DNA from: an uncultured Nitrospira sp.
GTDB lineage: Bacteria > Nitrospirota > Nitrospiria > Nitrospirales > Nitrospiraceae
Assembly: GCA_946479785.1 (NCBI GenBank)
Contig: CAMLHQ010000004.1
Location: 1 to 64,000 of the forward strand
Length of the DNA: 64,000 nucleotides
Reading direction: 5' to 3'
The notes beneath the pieces were generated by a model that had not been told where the DNA came from, did not search any database, and saw nothing but the letters and a program-made list of their open reading frames with translations. A program made the translations under genes and the position numbers. How positions within the stretch are numbered: position 1 is the first letter of the stretch; every line of letters starts with the position of its first letter. Positions 24,144-33,764 of the stretch are shown one piece after another.

Positions 24144-26975
24144 ATGATGACTCCGAACTGGATGCGCGGACTGGGAGCGGTGGCGGGACTCGCTCTGCTC
24201 ACGACCTGCTCGGGCGATGTCTTGACCTCAGAGATGGCGTGCGTGAGCACGTTTCTATTGAGAGACATACAGCATGTTGCCCAGGTGAGGACGGCACGAT
24301 TTCTGGGCAAAGTGCCGGAGACCAGGGCGCGTTGTTTGGGAGGGCAATACGCGGTCGACAACAGAAACGGGCCTTGGCTGGATTGGCCCAACTACTGGGC
24401 CGCTCGTGATGAATCGTCTCGAGTGCCGTTGCGCCTGCTGGCCGAGGCCAAGCTGATCGGTCCGAACGCCCATGGAATCAATGCCGCCCTCTATGAATTG
24501 GAGCTGCAGCGCATCGAACTGATCAAGTTCAATCTGTTCGACAACAATAAGACCTATGAAGCCTATGTCAAAGGGCGTGGCGACGAACCGGGACCTGTGC
24601 TTGAGATCTGGCCGGAGATGCGTCTGCCTGCGAGCCATGAAAACTTCCGAGACGTGGGCGGCCCAGCTTCGCAACAGATCTGCACGGGTGATACCATCCG
24701 CTTCCGGACGGTTACCGGAATCTGCAACGACATCTTCAATCCGCTCATGGGATCGACGCACCAGCTGTTCGCGCGGAACGCCCAATTCGATAGCACGTTT
24801 CCCGATCTGGGGGGGACGGCACTCACCAGAAATCGGCATGGCGATCGACTGGGATTGCTCAAGCCTGATCCGCAAGTGATCAGCCGGAAGCTGTTCTCGA
24901 GGCCACAGACTCATCCGGAATCCTGTCGCAGTGGGCTCGGAGACGGTACCACGCAAGCCGATTGCGACTATCAGAAAGCCCCCTTCTTCAATGTGCTCGC
25001 CGCCTTTTGGATTCAGTTCATGACCCACGATTGGTTCTCTCATCTCGAAGATGGACACAACCAGCGGTCGTGGATGGAGGTTGGCTGTCGTACTCAACTG
25101 GTCAAGAGTATCGAGCAGCCATTGACCGAGGCGGATATTCAGCGCTTGGGCTGCCGGCCGGGCGATCGCATCGACCGCGCTTACGTCGCGGAAGACTCCG
25201 AACCGCCGGCCTTTACGCACGAGGGGAGGAGCTATCTGACCCGCGCGCCGAAGACGATGCGGAATAATGTCACAGCCTGGTGGGATGCCTCCCAACTGTA
25301 CGGTTACGATGAGAGTTCGCGGAAACGGGTGAAGCGCGATCCGAACGATCCGGCGAAGTTCTTCCTCGAGAAGGGCGATGATGGAAGTTATTTGCCGGTG
25401 TTCGGAGCGAGCGATTCAATCAACCCTGAATGGGCTGGACAGGAAGCCACGGCCTTTCCGGATAATTGGTCGATCGGCCTGAGTTTTTACCATAACGTGT
25501 TTGTCCGCGAGCACAATGCGTTTGTGGATGCGTTCCGAAAGCAGTCCGGTGAGGCGGACAGCGGATTAAGAAATCCTGCCAAGCCAGATCAGGTCATTCG
25601 ATACAAGGACGTGACGAGCGACGAATTATTCGAGATCGCGAGATTGGTGGTGTCGGCCGAGATCGCCAAAATCCACACGACGGAATGGACGACGCAGCTG
25701 CTCTACAACGAACCGCTCTACAAAGGCATGAATGCCAACTGGTACGGGCTGTTGCACGAGGACTCTGACGTCTCCGACGCCTTGAAAGAGGTCGTGCGTC
25801 GACTCGACGATTCGGACAACCCGAGGAAATCGAATGGCCTTTATGCTGCGTTTGCCGGGGGCCCGGGCATCTTTGGATTGGGCAATCGGGTCTATGAAGA
25901 GCCGGACGTTTTAAAAGATGCGTGGAGTCTGACGAATCCCGATCACGTCAACGGCGGAGTGAAACATTTCGGCTCACCGTTCAATTTTCCCGAAGAGTTC
26001 ATCACGGTGTACCGGCTCCATCCGCTCTTGCCGGACATGATCGAGTATCGGGAGTGGAACCATGAGCCCAATGCCGTCAAAGCGCACGTACCGGTGGTGG
26101 AGACCTTCCGCGGGAAAGCCACTGAGGCAATGCGGCAGAAGGGGTTGGCGAATTGGGCCTTCAGCATGGGTCGGCAGCGGCTGGGGCTGCTCACGTTACA
26201 GAACCATCCGCAGTTCTTGCAGAATCTCAAGATGTCCAGATTGGACTCCAGTACGAAGCAGATCGACGTGCCGGCGTTGGATCTCATCCGCGACCGAGAG
26301 CGGGGGATTCCGCGCTTCAACGAATTTCGCCGACAATACGGGTTGAAGCAATTGACCGGCTTTGACGACTTTATCGATCAGCGATTGTCATCGGATTCTC
26401 CGGTACGCCGAGAACAGGAACGGCTGGTGAAGCTGCTCAGAGAGGTGTACGGCCAGCATACGTGCGATGCGTCAAAGATCATCACCGATGCACAGGTCAA
26501 TGACGACAAGTCGCCGATCAACGATTGTTTGGGGCATCCGGATGGCAGCCCCGTCGACAATATCGAAGACCTCGATACCGTCGTCGGATGGCTGTCGGAG
26601 TTCAGGCGGCCGCACGGTTTTGCCATTTCCGAGACGCAGTTTCTCGTGTTCGTGCTGAACGCGTCACGCCGCCTCTTCAGCGACCGATTCTTCACGTCGA
26701 GTTTTCGTAAGGAGTTCTATACCACGTTCGGCGTCGACTGGGTGACGAACAACGGCCCGGATGTGCAGCCGGAACCCGTGCCTTCCAACGGTCATCGCGA
26801 TCCAGTGTCTCCCATGAAGCGCGTCTTGCTCAGGACTTTGCCGGAATTGGAACCTGAATTGCGGTCTGTCGTGAACGCGTTCGATCCATGGGCTCGGAAC
26901 CGCGGCGAATACTATTCGTTGCAATGGAAGGCAAAGCCGGGTGCCGAAGAGGACAAGGCCTTTGCCGATGACTAA
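24144..26975 (+). CDS. Large animal-type haem peroxidase (peroxidase-cyclooxygenase superfamily)
   Basis: About 943 aa with a hydrophobic N-terminal export signal (GLGAVAGLALLTTC, possibly a lipoprotein with an atypical lipobox). The central part matches animal haem peroxidases: distal region FWIQFMTHDWFSH (His), AWWDASQLYGYDESSRKR, proximal region GLSFYHNVFVREHNAFVDAF (His), then EIAKIHTTEWTTQLLYNEP and LHPLLPDMIEYREW. The N-terminal about 200 residues are extra. Bacterial relatives act on fatty acids or halides; the substrate here is unknown. No partner gene is obvious nearby. Confidence 0.88.
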   Translation: MMTPNWMRGLGAVAGLALLTTCSGDVLTSEMACVSTFLLRDIQHVAQVRTARFLGKVPETRARCLGGQYAVDNRNGPWLDWPNYWAARDESSRVPLRLLAEAKLIGPNAHGINAALYELELQRIELIKFNLFDNNKTYEAYVKGRGDEPGPVLEIWPEMRLPASHENFRDVGGPASQQICTGDTIRFRTVTGICNDIFNPLMGSTHQLFARNAQFDSTFPDLGGTALTRNRHGDRLGLLKPDPQVISRKLFSRPQTHPESCRSGLGDGTTQADCDYQKAPFFNVLAAFWIQFMTHDWFSHLEDGHNQRSWMEVGCRTQLVKSIEQPLTEADIQRLGCRPGDRIDRAYVAEDSEPPAFTHEGRSYLTRAPKTMRNNVTAWWDASQLYGYDESSRKRVKRDPNDPAKFFLEKGDDGSYLPVFGASDSINPEWAGQEATAFPDNWSIGLSFYHNVFVREHNAFVDAFRKQSGEADSGLRNPAKPDQVIRYKDVTSDELFEIARLVVSAEIAKIHTTEWTTQLLYNEPLYKGMNANWYGLLHEDSDVSDALKEVVRRLDDSDNPRKSNGLYAAFAGGPGIFGLGNRVYEEPDVLKDAWSLTNPDHVNGGVKHFGSPFNFPEEFITVYRLHPLLPDMIEYREWNHEPNAVKAHVPVVETFRGKATEAMRQKGLANWAFSMGRQRLGLLTLQNHPQFLQNLKMSRLDSSTKQIDVPALDLIRDRERGIPRFNEFRRQYGLKQLTGFDDFIDQRLSSDSPVRREQERLVKLLREVYGQHTCDASKIITDAQVNDDKSPINDCLGHPDGSPVDNIEDLDTVVGWLSEFRRPHGFAISETQFLVFVLNASRRLFSDRFFTSSFRKEFYTTFGVDWVTNNGPDVQPEPVPSNGHRDPVSPMKRVLLRTLPELEPELRSVVNAFDPWARNRGEYYSLQWKAKPGAEEDKAFADD

Positions 26976-27010
26976 TGATCGGGATATCGGAGTGGAAGGA
27001 GAGCCTTCAG

Positions 27011-27979
27011 CTAGTTCGCTTTGAGGTCAAGCCCACTGACTGCGCCGATCCGGCGGTACTTGCGATCCCGTTGCGTCAATAGTTGATCAACGGGCAGATC
27101 CATGAGCTGGAACAGCTGATTCGTGAGAGTCTTGGCCACCCGCTCGGTGACGGCCCGCGGTTCGCGGTGAGCGCCCCCCAGCGGCTCAGGAATGACTTCG
27201 TCGACGATGTGCAGATCTACCAAGTCCTGCGCCGTCATTTTGAGCGCGGCGGCCGCATCGGGCACCTTGGCCGGATCGTCCCACAAGATAGCCGCACAGC
27301 CCTCCGGTGAAATGACCGAATACACCCCATGCTCCAACATCAGAATGCGATCGGACACGCCAAGCGCCAGTGCGCCTCCGCTGCCACCTTCGCCGATGAC
27401 GATCGAGACGATCGGCACCCTCAAGCGCGACATCGCGTAAAGATTTCTCGCGATGGCCTCTGCCTGTCCGCGCTCTTCAGCACCGATACCGGGGTAGGCG
27501 CCGGGCGTATCGATAAAGGTGACGATGGGTCGGCCGAACTTTTCGGCCATCTTCATCAAGCGCAGGGCCTTCCGATACCCTTCGGGATTCGGCATGCCGA
27601 AGTTCCGCTGCATCCGCTCTTTGAGGGTCTTGCCCTTCTGATGACCGATGACCATGACAGACCGATCGTTGAAGGTGGCGAACCCGCCGACGATCGCCCG
27701 GTCGTCTCCGAACGAACGGTCTCCGTGAAACTCCAAAAAGTCTCGGAAGATTTCTCCGATGTAGTCAAGGGTGCTGGGCCGCTGAGGGTGTCGGGCGAGT
27801 TGGGTCCGTTGCCAAGGAGTGATTTTGCTATAGAGTTCGTGCTCCAGGTGGGCCAATTTCATCCGCAGTTTGCGGATTTCTTCCTGGGCGCTGGATTTTC
27901 CGCTGCCGGCCGCCGCGAGCTTTTCGATCTTTTCTTCGACTTCGCGGAGCGGCTTCTCAAATTCGAGGTAATCACGCAT
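27011..27979 (-). CDS. accA: Acetyl-CoA carboxylase carboxyltransferase subunit alpha
   Basis: 322 aa, normal AccA length. It transfers the carboxyl group from carboxybiotin to acetyl-CoA in the first step of fatty-acid synthesis, with AccD (not in this window). Seen: an N-terminal helical region (LEFEKPLREVEEKIEKL), QKGKTLKERMQRNFGMPNPE, FIDTPGAYPGIGAEERGQAE, IGEGGSGGALALGVSDRI and SVISPEGCAAILW. It starts 10 nt after dnaE and is likely co-transcribed with it, as in many bacteria. accB and accC lie at 58.8-60.8 kb. Confidence 0.98.
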   Translation of the reverse strand: MRDYLEFEKPLREVEEKIEKLAAAGSGKSSAQEEIRKLRMKLAHLEHELYSKITPWQRTQLARHPQRPSTLDYIGEIFRDFLEFHGDRSFGDDRAIVGGFATFNDRSVMVIGHQKGKTLKERMQRNFGMPNPEGYRKALRLMKMAEKFGRPIVTFIDTPGAYPGIGAEERGQAEAIARNLYAMSRLRVPIVSIVIGEGGSGGALALGVSDRILMLEHGVYSVISPEGCAAILWDDPAKVPDAAAALKMTAQDLVDLHIVDEVIPEPLGGAHREPRAVTERVAKTLTNQLFQLMDLPVDQLLTQRDRKYRRIGAVSGLDLKAN

Positions 27980-27989
27980 AAAGTAGGGC

Positions 27990-30900
27990 CTACGATACCA
28001 GAGAAAGGGCCCCTTTGCCTAGCACTTCTTCAACATCCGCAATGAAGTGCTCGCTGGCCGTCACGGTCAGATTGGGCAGGGGCGCCGTGTCGGCTTCCAG
28101 GGCGCTCTCGGTCCGGAACGTCAGCGAAATTGCGGTTCCTCCCGGATGACGTTTGAAGACGTCCAGCAGCCGGGGCAGTTGCTCTTTGACCTCCGGCCGG
28201 TCGGACAGACGAATGTGGATACGTTTGATGGTCTGATTCTGGACTTCGGCGAGCGGTTCGATTTTGCTGCCGCGGATCTTTGTGCCCTTGTCGCCACGGT
28301 CGATCGTGCCAGTGAGACGCACGAGCCGTTCCGGTGCGATCAGGTCTCCGACGTTCTTGAAGAGATCGGGAAAGACGATGACCTCCACGGTTCCCTGGAG
28401 ATCTTCCAAGGTGACGTAGGCCATCCGGTCGCCCTTTTTCGTCAGCATCGATTTGACCGCGGCGATGATGCCGCACAGTTTGACTTCCTTCCCGTCGGAC
28501 AGTTCCGTGAGACCCGCTGTCGTGGCGGTCGACAAGGCATGGATCGTCGCTTCGTACCTGGTGAGAGGATGGGCGGTGATATAGAACCCGGTCAACTCCC
28601 GTTCGTACTTGAGTCTCTGCGCTTGGTCCCACTCCGGCACATTGGGCAACGTGGGTTCCACTGCGGTGACTTCATGCCCGCCGCCATTCAAGTCCTCGCC
28701 GAAGATACTCGTTTGGCCTCGCTCTCGTTCCTGCTGTGCCGCCGCGCCGTCTTCGATAGCTTGATCGAGCATGGCCATCAATTGGGAACGCTTGGCTCCA
28801 AGCGAGTCGAACGCCCCGGCCTTGATCAAGCCTTCCAGCATCCGTTTGTTCACCTTGTGCAAATCGACGCGACGGCAAAAATCGAAGAACGAGGTAAACG
28901 GTCCGCTGTCGGCACGAATGGCCAAGACGGATTCCACGGCGCCTTCCCCGACGTTCTTGATAGCCGCCAATCCGAACCGAATCTCGCCGTCCACGACCGC
29001 GAAATTCTTCTGGCTTTTATTCACGTCAGGGCCTAGGACCTTGATGCCGAGATCGCGGCATTCGGTGAAGTAGCCGACGATTTTGTCCTGATTGCCCATA
29101 TCGCTCGTCATCAGCGCCGCCATGAATTCAGTCGGATAGTGGGCTTTCAGGTAGCCGGTCTGGTAGCAGACCACTGCATAGGCGGCGGCGTGCGACTTGT
29201 TGAATCCGTAGCCGGCGAACTTCTGAATCAGCTCGTACAACTTCTCGGCTTTTTTATCTGAAATCTTGTTTTGTTTGGCGCCCTCCAAAAATTTGACGCG
29301 CAACTTTTCCATTTCCTCCGGCTTTTTCTTTCCCATCGCACGGCGGAGAATGTCGGCTTGCCCGAGTGAGAACCCGGCGACCTTGTTGGCGATTGCCATG
29401 ACCTGTTCCTGATAGACGATGACGCCATAGGTATCCTTCAGGATCGGTTCCAACTCGGGCAGTTCGTAGGCAATCGGCACCTTGCCTTGTTTTCGTTTGA
29501 TAAAGTCGGGGATCAGATCCATCGGGCCGGGACGATAGAGCGCGATGATCGCGATGATGTCTTCGAAACGATCCGGCTTGAAACCGGTCAGAAGGTCCCG
29601 CATGCCGGAACTTTCAAGCTGAAAAATCCCGGTCGTCTTTCCGGACGAGAGCAGCGCAAAGGTCTTTGGATCGTCGAATGGCAACTGATCGATGACCAAC
29701 GGCGGCTGATCGGGACGTCCGTCATTGATCAGGGTTTCCGCGCGCCGGATCATTGTGAGCGTCTTGAGCCCTAAGAAGTCGAACTTCACGAGACCGATTT
29801 TTTCGACGTCTCCCATCGAGTATTGCGTGACGATTTCGTCGTTGGCCCCCTTGTAGAGGGGGACGTGATCCGTGAGCGGACCTTCAGAGATCACGACGCC
29901 GGCCGCATGGGTGGACGCATGTCTGGCCAGACCTTCCAGCGATTGGGCAATGGTCATCAGTTCCTTGACCTTCGCATCCGTTTCGACCAGTTCGCGGAGC
30001 CGCGGTTCGGTGTCGAGTGCCTGCTGGAGCGTGATGTTCAGCTGGTTCGGGACGAGCTTGGCCACCTTGTCCGCTTCCGCATAGGGCATCTCGAGCACGC
30101 GGCCGACATCGCGGATGGCCGCCTTGGCGCCGAGCGTTCCAAACGTGATGATCTGGGCGACGTGGTCGGAGCCATATTTCTCGACGACATAGTTGATGAC
30201 TTCTCCACGGCGGTCCATGCAGAAGTCCATGTCGATATCGGGAAGGGAAACCCGCTCGGGGTTGAGAAAGCGCTCGAAGAGCAATGTGTAAACGAGCGGG
30301 TCCAAATCGGTGATGCGGAGAGCATAGGCGACGAGGCTTCCTGCCGCCGACCCGCGCCCGGGCCCCACCGGGATGCCCCGTGAGCGGGCGAAGCGAATGA
30401 TGTCCCACACGATGAGGAAATAGCCGGCGAACCCCATCGAGCAGATCACCATGAGTTCTTCGCGCAGGCGTTGCTCGTAGGCGGTCGATGGGATCGTGCT
30501 CGATCGTTCTTTCAGTCGCGACCTCAATCCTTCAATCGCGAGGTGCTCGACGTAGGATTCACGTGTGTACCCGTCGGGGGCGGTGTATTGCGGCAAGTGC
30601 GTCTTGTTGAGGGTCAGCTCGAGGTCGCAGGAATCGGCGATCCGGCACGTGTTGGCGACCGCGTCAGGGAACTCGGCAAAGGCCGGCGCGATTTCTTCCG
30701 TTGATTTCACGTACAGCTGGTCGGTATCGAATTTCATGCGGGCGGGATCGCTGAGCGTCTTGCCGGTTTGCAAACACAACATGAGTTCGTGAGGACGGGA
30801 ATCTTCTTTCTTCAGATAGTGGCAATCGTTCGTGCCGGCGAGGGGAATGCCGAGCTGCTTGTGAATTTCGATGAGTCCGGCATTGGCGATTCGCTGATGG

Positions 30901-31451
30901 TCGAGTCCGTTAGCCTGCACTTCCAGATAGAAATGCTCCTTGCCGAAGATTTCCTGAAATTCTCCCGCCACGGCCATCGCCCCGGGCATGTCCTTCTGGC
31001 CGATGAGATAAGGAATTTCGCCGCTTAAACAACCGGAGAGCGCGATTAACCCTTCATGGTGCGCTTTAAGTATTTCCTTATCCATCCGCGGCTTGTAATA
31101 GAATCCCTCAAGATAGGCTTTACTGACAAGTTTGATGAGATTCTGATAGCCGGTGAGGTTTCGTGCCAGCAAGATCAAATGGTAGTAGTCGTTATGCGCG
31201 AGGCCGCTGTCTTTCTTCGCATGCCGACTGCCGAGGGCCATGTAGGCTTCGCAGCCGATGATGGGTTTCACGCCCGCTTCTTTGGCCTTTCGGTAGAACT
31301 CGATCGCACCGAACATGTTGCCGTGATCGGTCATGGCCACCGCCGGCTGGCCGAAGGCTTTGATCTGTTTGACCAACGGTTCGATCTGATTGGCGCCGTC
31401 CAGAAGGCTGAATTGGGTGTGCAAATGCAGATGCACGAAGGAGGAAGCCAT
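27990..31451 (-). CDS. dnaE: DNA polymerase III subunit alpha
   Basis: 1153-aa replicative polymerase. An N-terminal PHP domain (FVHLHLHTQFSLLDGA and MTDHGNMFG) is followed by the family C polymerase core with the catalytic aspartates in LPDIDMDFCMDRRGEV, the GPGRGSAAGSLVAY and GYGFNKSHAAAYA motifs and the tandem HhH region. An OB-fold (CGIIAAVKSMLTKKGDRMAY) lies near residue 1000. Length is normal and no intein is seen. It lies between the coiled-coil/HhH gene and accA on the minus strand. Confidence 0.98.
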   Translation of the reverse strand: MASSFVHLHLHTQFSLLDGANQIEPLVKQIKAFGQPAVAMTDHGNMFGAIEFYRKAKEAGVKPIIGCEAYMALGSRHAKKDSGLAHNDYYHLILLARNLTGYQNLIKLVSKAYLEGFYYKPRMDKEILKAHHEGLIALSGCLSGEIPYLIGQKDMPGAMAVAGEFQEIFGKEHFYLEVQANGLDHQRIANAGLIEIHKQLGIPLAGTNDCHYLKKEDSRPHELMLCLQTGKTLSDPARMKFDTDQLYVKSTEEIAPAFAEFPDAVANTCRIADSCDLELTLNKTHLPQYTAPDGYTRESYVEHLAIEGLRSRLKERSSTIPSTAYEQRLREELMVICSMGFAGYFLIVWDIIRFARSRGIPVGPGRGSAAGSLVAYALRITDLDPLVYTLLFERFLNPERVSLPDIDMDFCMDRRGEVINYVVEKYGSDHVAQIITFGTLGAKAAIRDVGRVLEMPYAEADKVAKLVPNQLNITLQQALDTEPRLRELVETDAKVKELMTIAQSLEGLARHASTHAAGVVISEGPLTDHVPLYKGANDEIVTQYSMGDVEKIGLVKFDFLGLKTLTMIRRAETLINDGRPDQPPLVIDQLPFDDPKTFALLSSGKTTGIFQLESSGMRDLLTGFKPDRFEDIIAIIALYRPGPMDLIPDFIKRKQGKVPIAYELPELEPILKDTYGVIVYQEQVMAIANKVAGFSLGQADILRRAMGKKKPEEMEKLRVKFLEGAKQNKISDKKAEKLYELIQKFAGYGFNKSHAAAYAVVCYQTGYLKAHYPTEFMAALMTSDMGNQDKIVGYFTECRDLGIKVLGPDVNKSQKNFAVVDGEIRFGLAAIKNVGEGAVESVLAIRADSGPFTSFFDFCRRVDLHKVNKRMLEGLIKAGAFDSLGAKRSQLMAMLDQAIEDGAAAQQERERGQTSIFGEDLNGGGHEVTAVEPTLPNVPEWDQAQRLKYERELTGFYITAHPLTRYEATIHALSTATTAGLTELSDGKEVKLCGIIAAVKSMLTKKGDRMAYVTLEDLQGTVEVIVFPDLFKNVGDLIAPERLVRLTGTIDRGDKGTKIRGSKIEPLAEVQNQTIKRIHIRLSDRPEVKEQLPRLLDVFKRHPGGTAISLTFRTESALEADTAPLPNLTVTASEHFIADVEEVLGKGALSLVS

Positions 31452-31500
31452 GGGGAGGGATTCTAGGAGGGGGCAGCTGTGAAGTCAATGAACGCGCGGG

Positions 31501-32676
31501 CTAGATTTTCTCGCCGTATTTCTCGCGATGCTGTTTTTTCGCGCCGGCGATCCAATTGTCCCGCTTGATGCGCTCGGGTCCTGTCTCCAACTTCCGCGCG
31601 ACTTTGGCGATGTCGTTCGGCGTCCACTTGGCGATCTGGATGTAGGTGAACGCGCCCATCTTGTTGAGTGCGCGTTCGATGCCCGGACCGATGCCGTGAA
31701 TTTTCTTGAGGTCGTCCTTCTGCGGTCCATTCGAAGTCTTGGGTTGGCCGATCTGAAGACTGAGCTGATTGGCCGGCCCGTTTGCCCGCGCGATCACATG
31801 GCCGCTATCGCCGCGTACACGGAGCGCGGCGCGGACTTCGACCAGACGTTTTCTAAGGCGGGAAATTTCCTCTTCCTGTTCGCCCATCGTTTTGGCCTGA
31901 CCTGCGATTTGCGATTGAAGCGCCTGCAATTCGACGATCCGCTGTTCAAGCGCGGCAATGCGGCGGTCCCGTTCCTCAAGAAGGTGGCCCTGCTGCGCCA
32001 GCTCCGCGAGGCGGCCATCTCGCGCGGCGAGCTGCTTCTCGAGTTCGTGCACGACGTGCCGGTGCTGGGCCTCCTTCTCGCTGAGCTGGACTTCGAGCCA
32101 ATGGACCCGTCCTTGCGCCGGTTCCAGATCTTCCACCTGGGCGCGGAGACGGTCCAGTTCGAGGAGCTGGCCGTCTACTTTAGCCAGACGTCGCTGCAGA
32201 GCGAGAATCTCTTGCTCGCTTCGTGCAAGTTCCTGCTGCGCCGCCGTTCTGGCCGCGTTGGCCTGCTGGGCCTCCTGGGCATAGGCGCTCAAGGCGGTAT
32301 CCTGATCGGCGAACCGTCGGAGTTCCGCCTTGTGTTCCGCATCTGCTGCCACCGACCGTTGCTTGGCGTCCGTCAGTTCTTTGTGCAACCCGTCGATGCG
32401 TTCCTGACGGGAGGCGAGCTCCTGTTGAGTAGAACGACCGAGGCTTTCAAGCGAGGCGATTTTCGATTCCAGCGCCATGAGCGAGGCCGTTTTCACTTTC
32501 AACTCATACAGCGCCGTGTCCAAGGCTTGCCCCTTAATGCGCAATTCTGTCTCGCGGTCGGTCAGCTGATGCTCGTTCAACACGGCCGAACGGTGCCTGA
32601 GGAGCCAACCGATGACTGCGCCGATTCCGGCGGCGACGAGGAGGCAGCCCAGCATTTGGCCGACCAAGGCGATCAT
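31501..32676 (-). CDS. Membrane-anchored coiled-coil protein with C-terminal helix-hairpin-helix
   Basis: 391 aa. One N-terminal transmembrane helix (MLGCLLVAAGIGAVIGWLL) is followed by about 250 residues of heptad-rich coiled coil (Ala, Gln, Glu, Leu and Arg). A C-terminal domain (DDLKKIHGIGPGIERALNKM, then AKWTPNDIAKVARKLET) resembles helix-hairpin-helix domains of the kind found at the C-terminus of some ribosomal-protein-like and NADH-dehydrogenase-linked proteins. A DNA-binding or scaffold role is possible. Its start overlaps the OmpA gene stop by 4 bp, and dnaE follows 49 nt later. Confidence 0.8.
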   Translation of the reverse strand: MIALVGQMLGCLLVAAGIGAVIGWLLRHRSAVLNEHQLTDRETELRIKGQALDTALYELKVKTASLMALESKIASLESLGRSTQQELASRQERIDGLHKELTDAKQRSVAADAEHKAELRRFADQDTALSAYAQEAQQANAARTAAQQELARSEQEILALQRRLAKVDGQLLELDRLRAQVEDLEPAQGRVHWLEVQLSEKEAQHRHVVHELEKQLAARDGRLAELAQQGHLLEERDRRIAALEQRIVELQALQSQIAGQAKTMGEQEEEISRLRKRLVEVRAALRVRGDSGHVIARANGPANQLSLQIGQPKTSNGPQKDDLKKIHGIGPGIERALNKMGAFTYIQIAKWTPNDIAKVARKLETGPERIKRDNWIAGAKKQHREKYGEKI

Positions 32677-33533
32677 AGGTCTCTCATCTCCTGCACGCGC
32701 AGTTCGATGCGTCGATTGCGTTGGAGCGCGGCCCGCGAGGTCTCGCTAGTGCGAGGTTTGCTCGCGCCATAGCCGACGGCGGTCATGCGGTGTATCACGC
32801 CATGATTGGCCAAGTACTGTCGGACCGCCTCGGCTCGGCGACGGCTCAACTCCTTATTATAGTCTGGCGCGCCAAACCCGTCCGTGTGGCCGCCGATCTC
32901 AATGGACGTGGGCGAGGACCGTTGCAAAATGGGAATGAGCCGGTCCAGCACGGCCCGGCCTCGAGCGGTCAGCGTCGATTGGTTTGAATCGAATTCAATC
33001 TGGCTGCGAGAGAGCATTTCGTCCAACTTCGATTGGAGCGAGGAGGCTGCGGCTGCCGGGGCTCCAGTCGACATAAGGTCTTCCAGCTCAAGGCCCAGGG
33101 ACCTCAGCGGAGCGATGGTTCCGAGAATGGTGCCCTTGGTCTTCTCCGACGGCACCCGGCCGCTCAAGACCAGGAAATGACCGTCGATGATGACGGAGCC
33201 GCGTCCATCCATCATCCCCAACACAGGCAGGACCGTCGGAAGCGGGCTTAGCCAGGAGGCTGAAGCGGTCCCGCTGTCGACCGCGAGCTGATCGACGATG
33301 CGAATGCCTGCGGCGTCATAGACGCTGTGAGCCTGGTGAAGAATCCGGTCGTGAGTCGTGGAATCCGGGATGGATCCGCGCAGAGTAAGTGTGCCTTGCT
33401 CCAGATGGGCGTGAAAATTCGCGGGCACGAGGGCACTTGTAGAGGCGGATGACGGAAGGTGTCGGGGAATGCACACGAGGGCGAGGAATGTCAGAGCGAA
33501 GACACCGACGCCAATAATAGCCCTGCGTTCCAT
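32673..33533 (-). CDS. OmpA-family peptidoglycan-binding protein with BON-like region
   Basis: 286 aa. An N-terminal membrane anchor (IIGVGVFALTFLALVCI), then a region like BON repeats (TLTLRGSIPDSTTHDRILHQ), then a C-terminal OmpA/MotB domain: IEFDSNQSTLTARGRAVLDRL, IEIGGHTDGFGAPDYNKELS, RAEAVRQYL and RNRRIELRV, with the peptidoglycan-contacting Asp and Arg. It probably links the inner membrane to the cell wall. The ATG at 33533 is preferred to the longer open frame to 33599. It is the first gene of the dnaE-accA run. Confidence 0.88.
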   Translation of the reverse strand: MERRAIIGVGVFALTFLALVCIPRHLPSSASTSALVPANFHAHLEQGTLTLRGSIPDSTTHDRILHQAHSVYDAAGIRIVDQLAVDSGTASASWLSPLPTVLPVLGMMDGRGSVIIDGHFLVLSGRVPSEKTKGTILGTIAPLRSLGLELEDLMSTGAPAAAASSLQSKLDEMLSRSQIEFDSNQSTLTARGRAVLDRLIPILQRSSPTSIEIGGHTDGFGAPDYNKELSRRRAEAVRQYLANHGVIHRMTAVGYGASKPRTSETSRAALQRNRRIELRVQEMRDL

Positions 33534-33676
33534 GCGCCTCAGCACCTCTACCTCAAGGTTTACATGAACCGAAACCGTACCATAACCTAACGGAGTCAAG
33601 CCAGTACGGAAAGAGAGAGCAGGGAAGGCTGTGGATTTTAGTAAAACGGTGGGCGGAAATCAATCAACCCGAGTCC

Positions 33677-33705
33677 TTGAAGTTGATTCCTCTGTTTGTT
33701 ATCCT
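33677..33705 (+). promoter_or_regulatory. Candidate sigma-70 promoter of purH
   Basis: TTGAAG (33677-33682), a 17-nt spacer and TATCCT (33700-33705), about 60 nt upstream of the purH ATG. Both hexamers deviate from consensus but the spacing is exact. No purine riboswitch is evident in the leader. Confidence 0.35.
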
Positions 33706-33764
33706 CCGCTCTCCTTTCCTAGACACACACCATTACTATCGGGTCTGACCCAAGGAGTTGTCTC

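Noticed and set aside
28047..29036. Long plus-strand open frame inside dnaE
   Set aside because: It is antisense to a certain dnaE and its residue pattern does not resemble any protein; GC-rich codon use produces such shadows.
31528..32772. Long plus-strand open frame (about 414 codons) opposite the coiled-coil gene
   Set aside because: The minus-strand frame has an N-terminal membrane helix, heptads and an HhH domain, plus coupled overlaps with neighbours; the plus frame has none.
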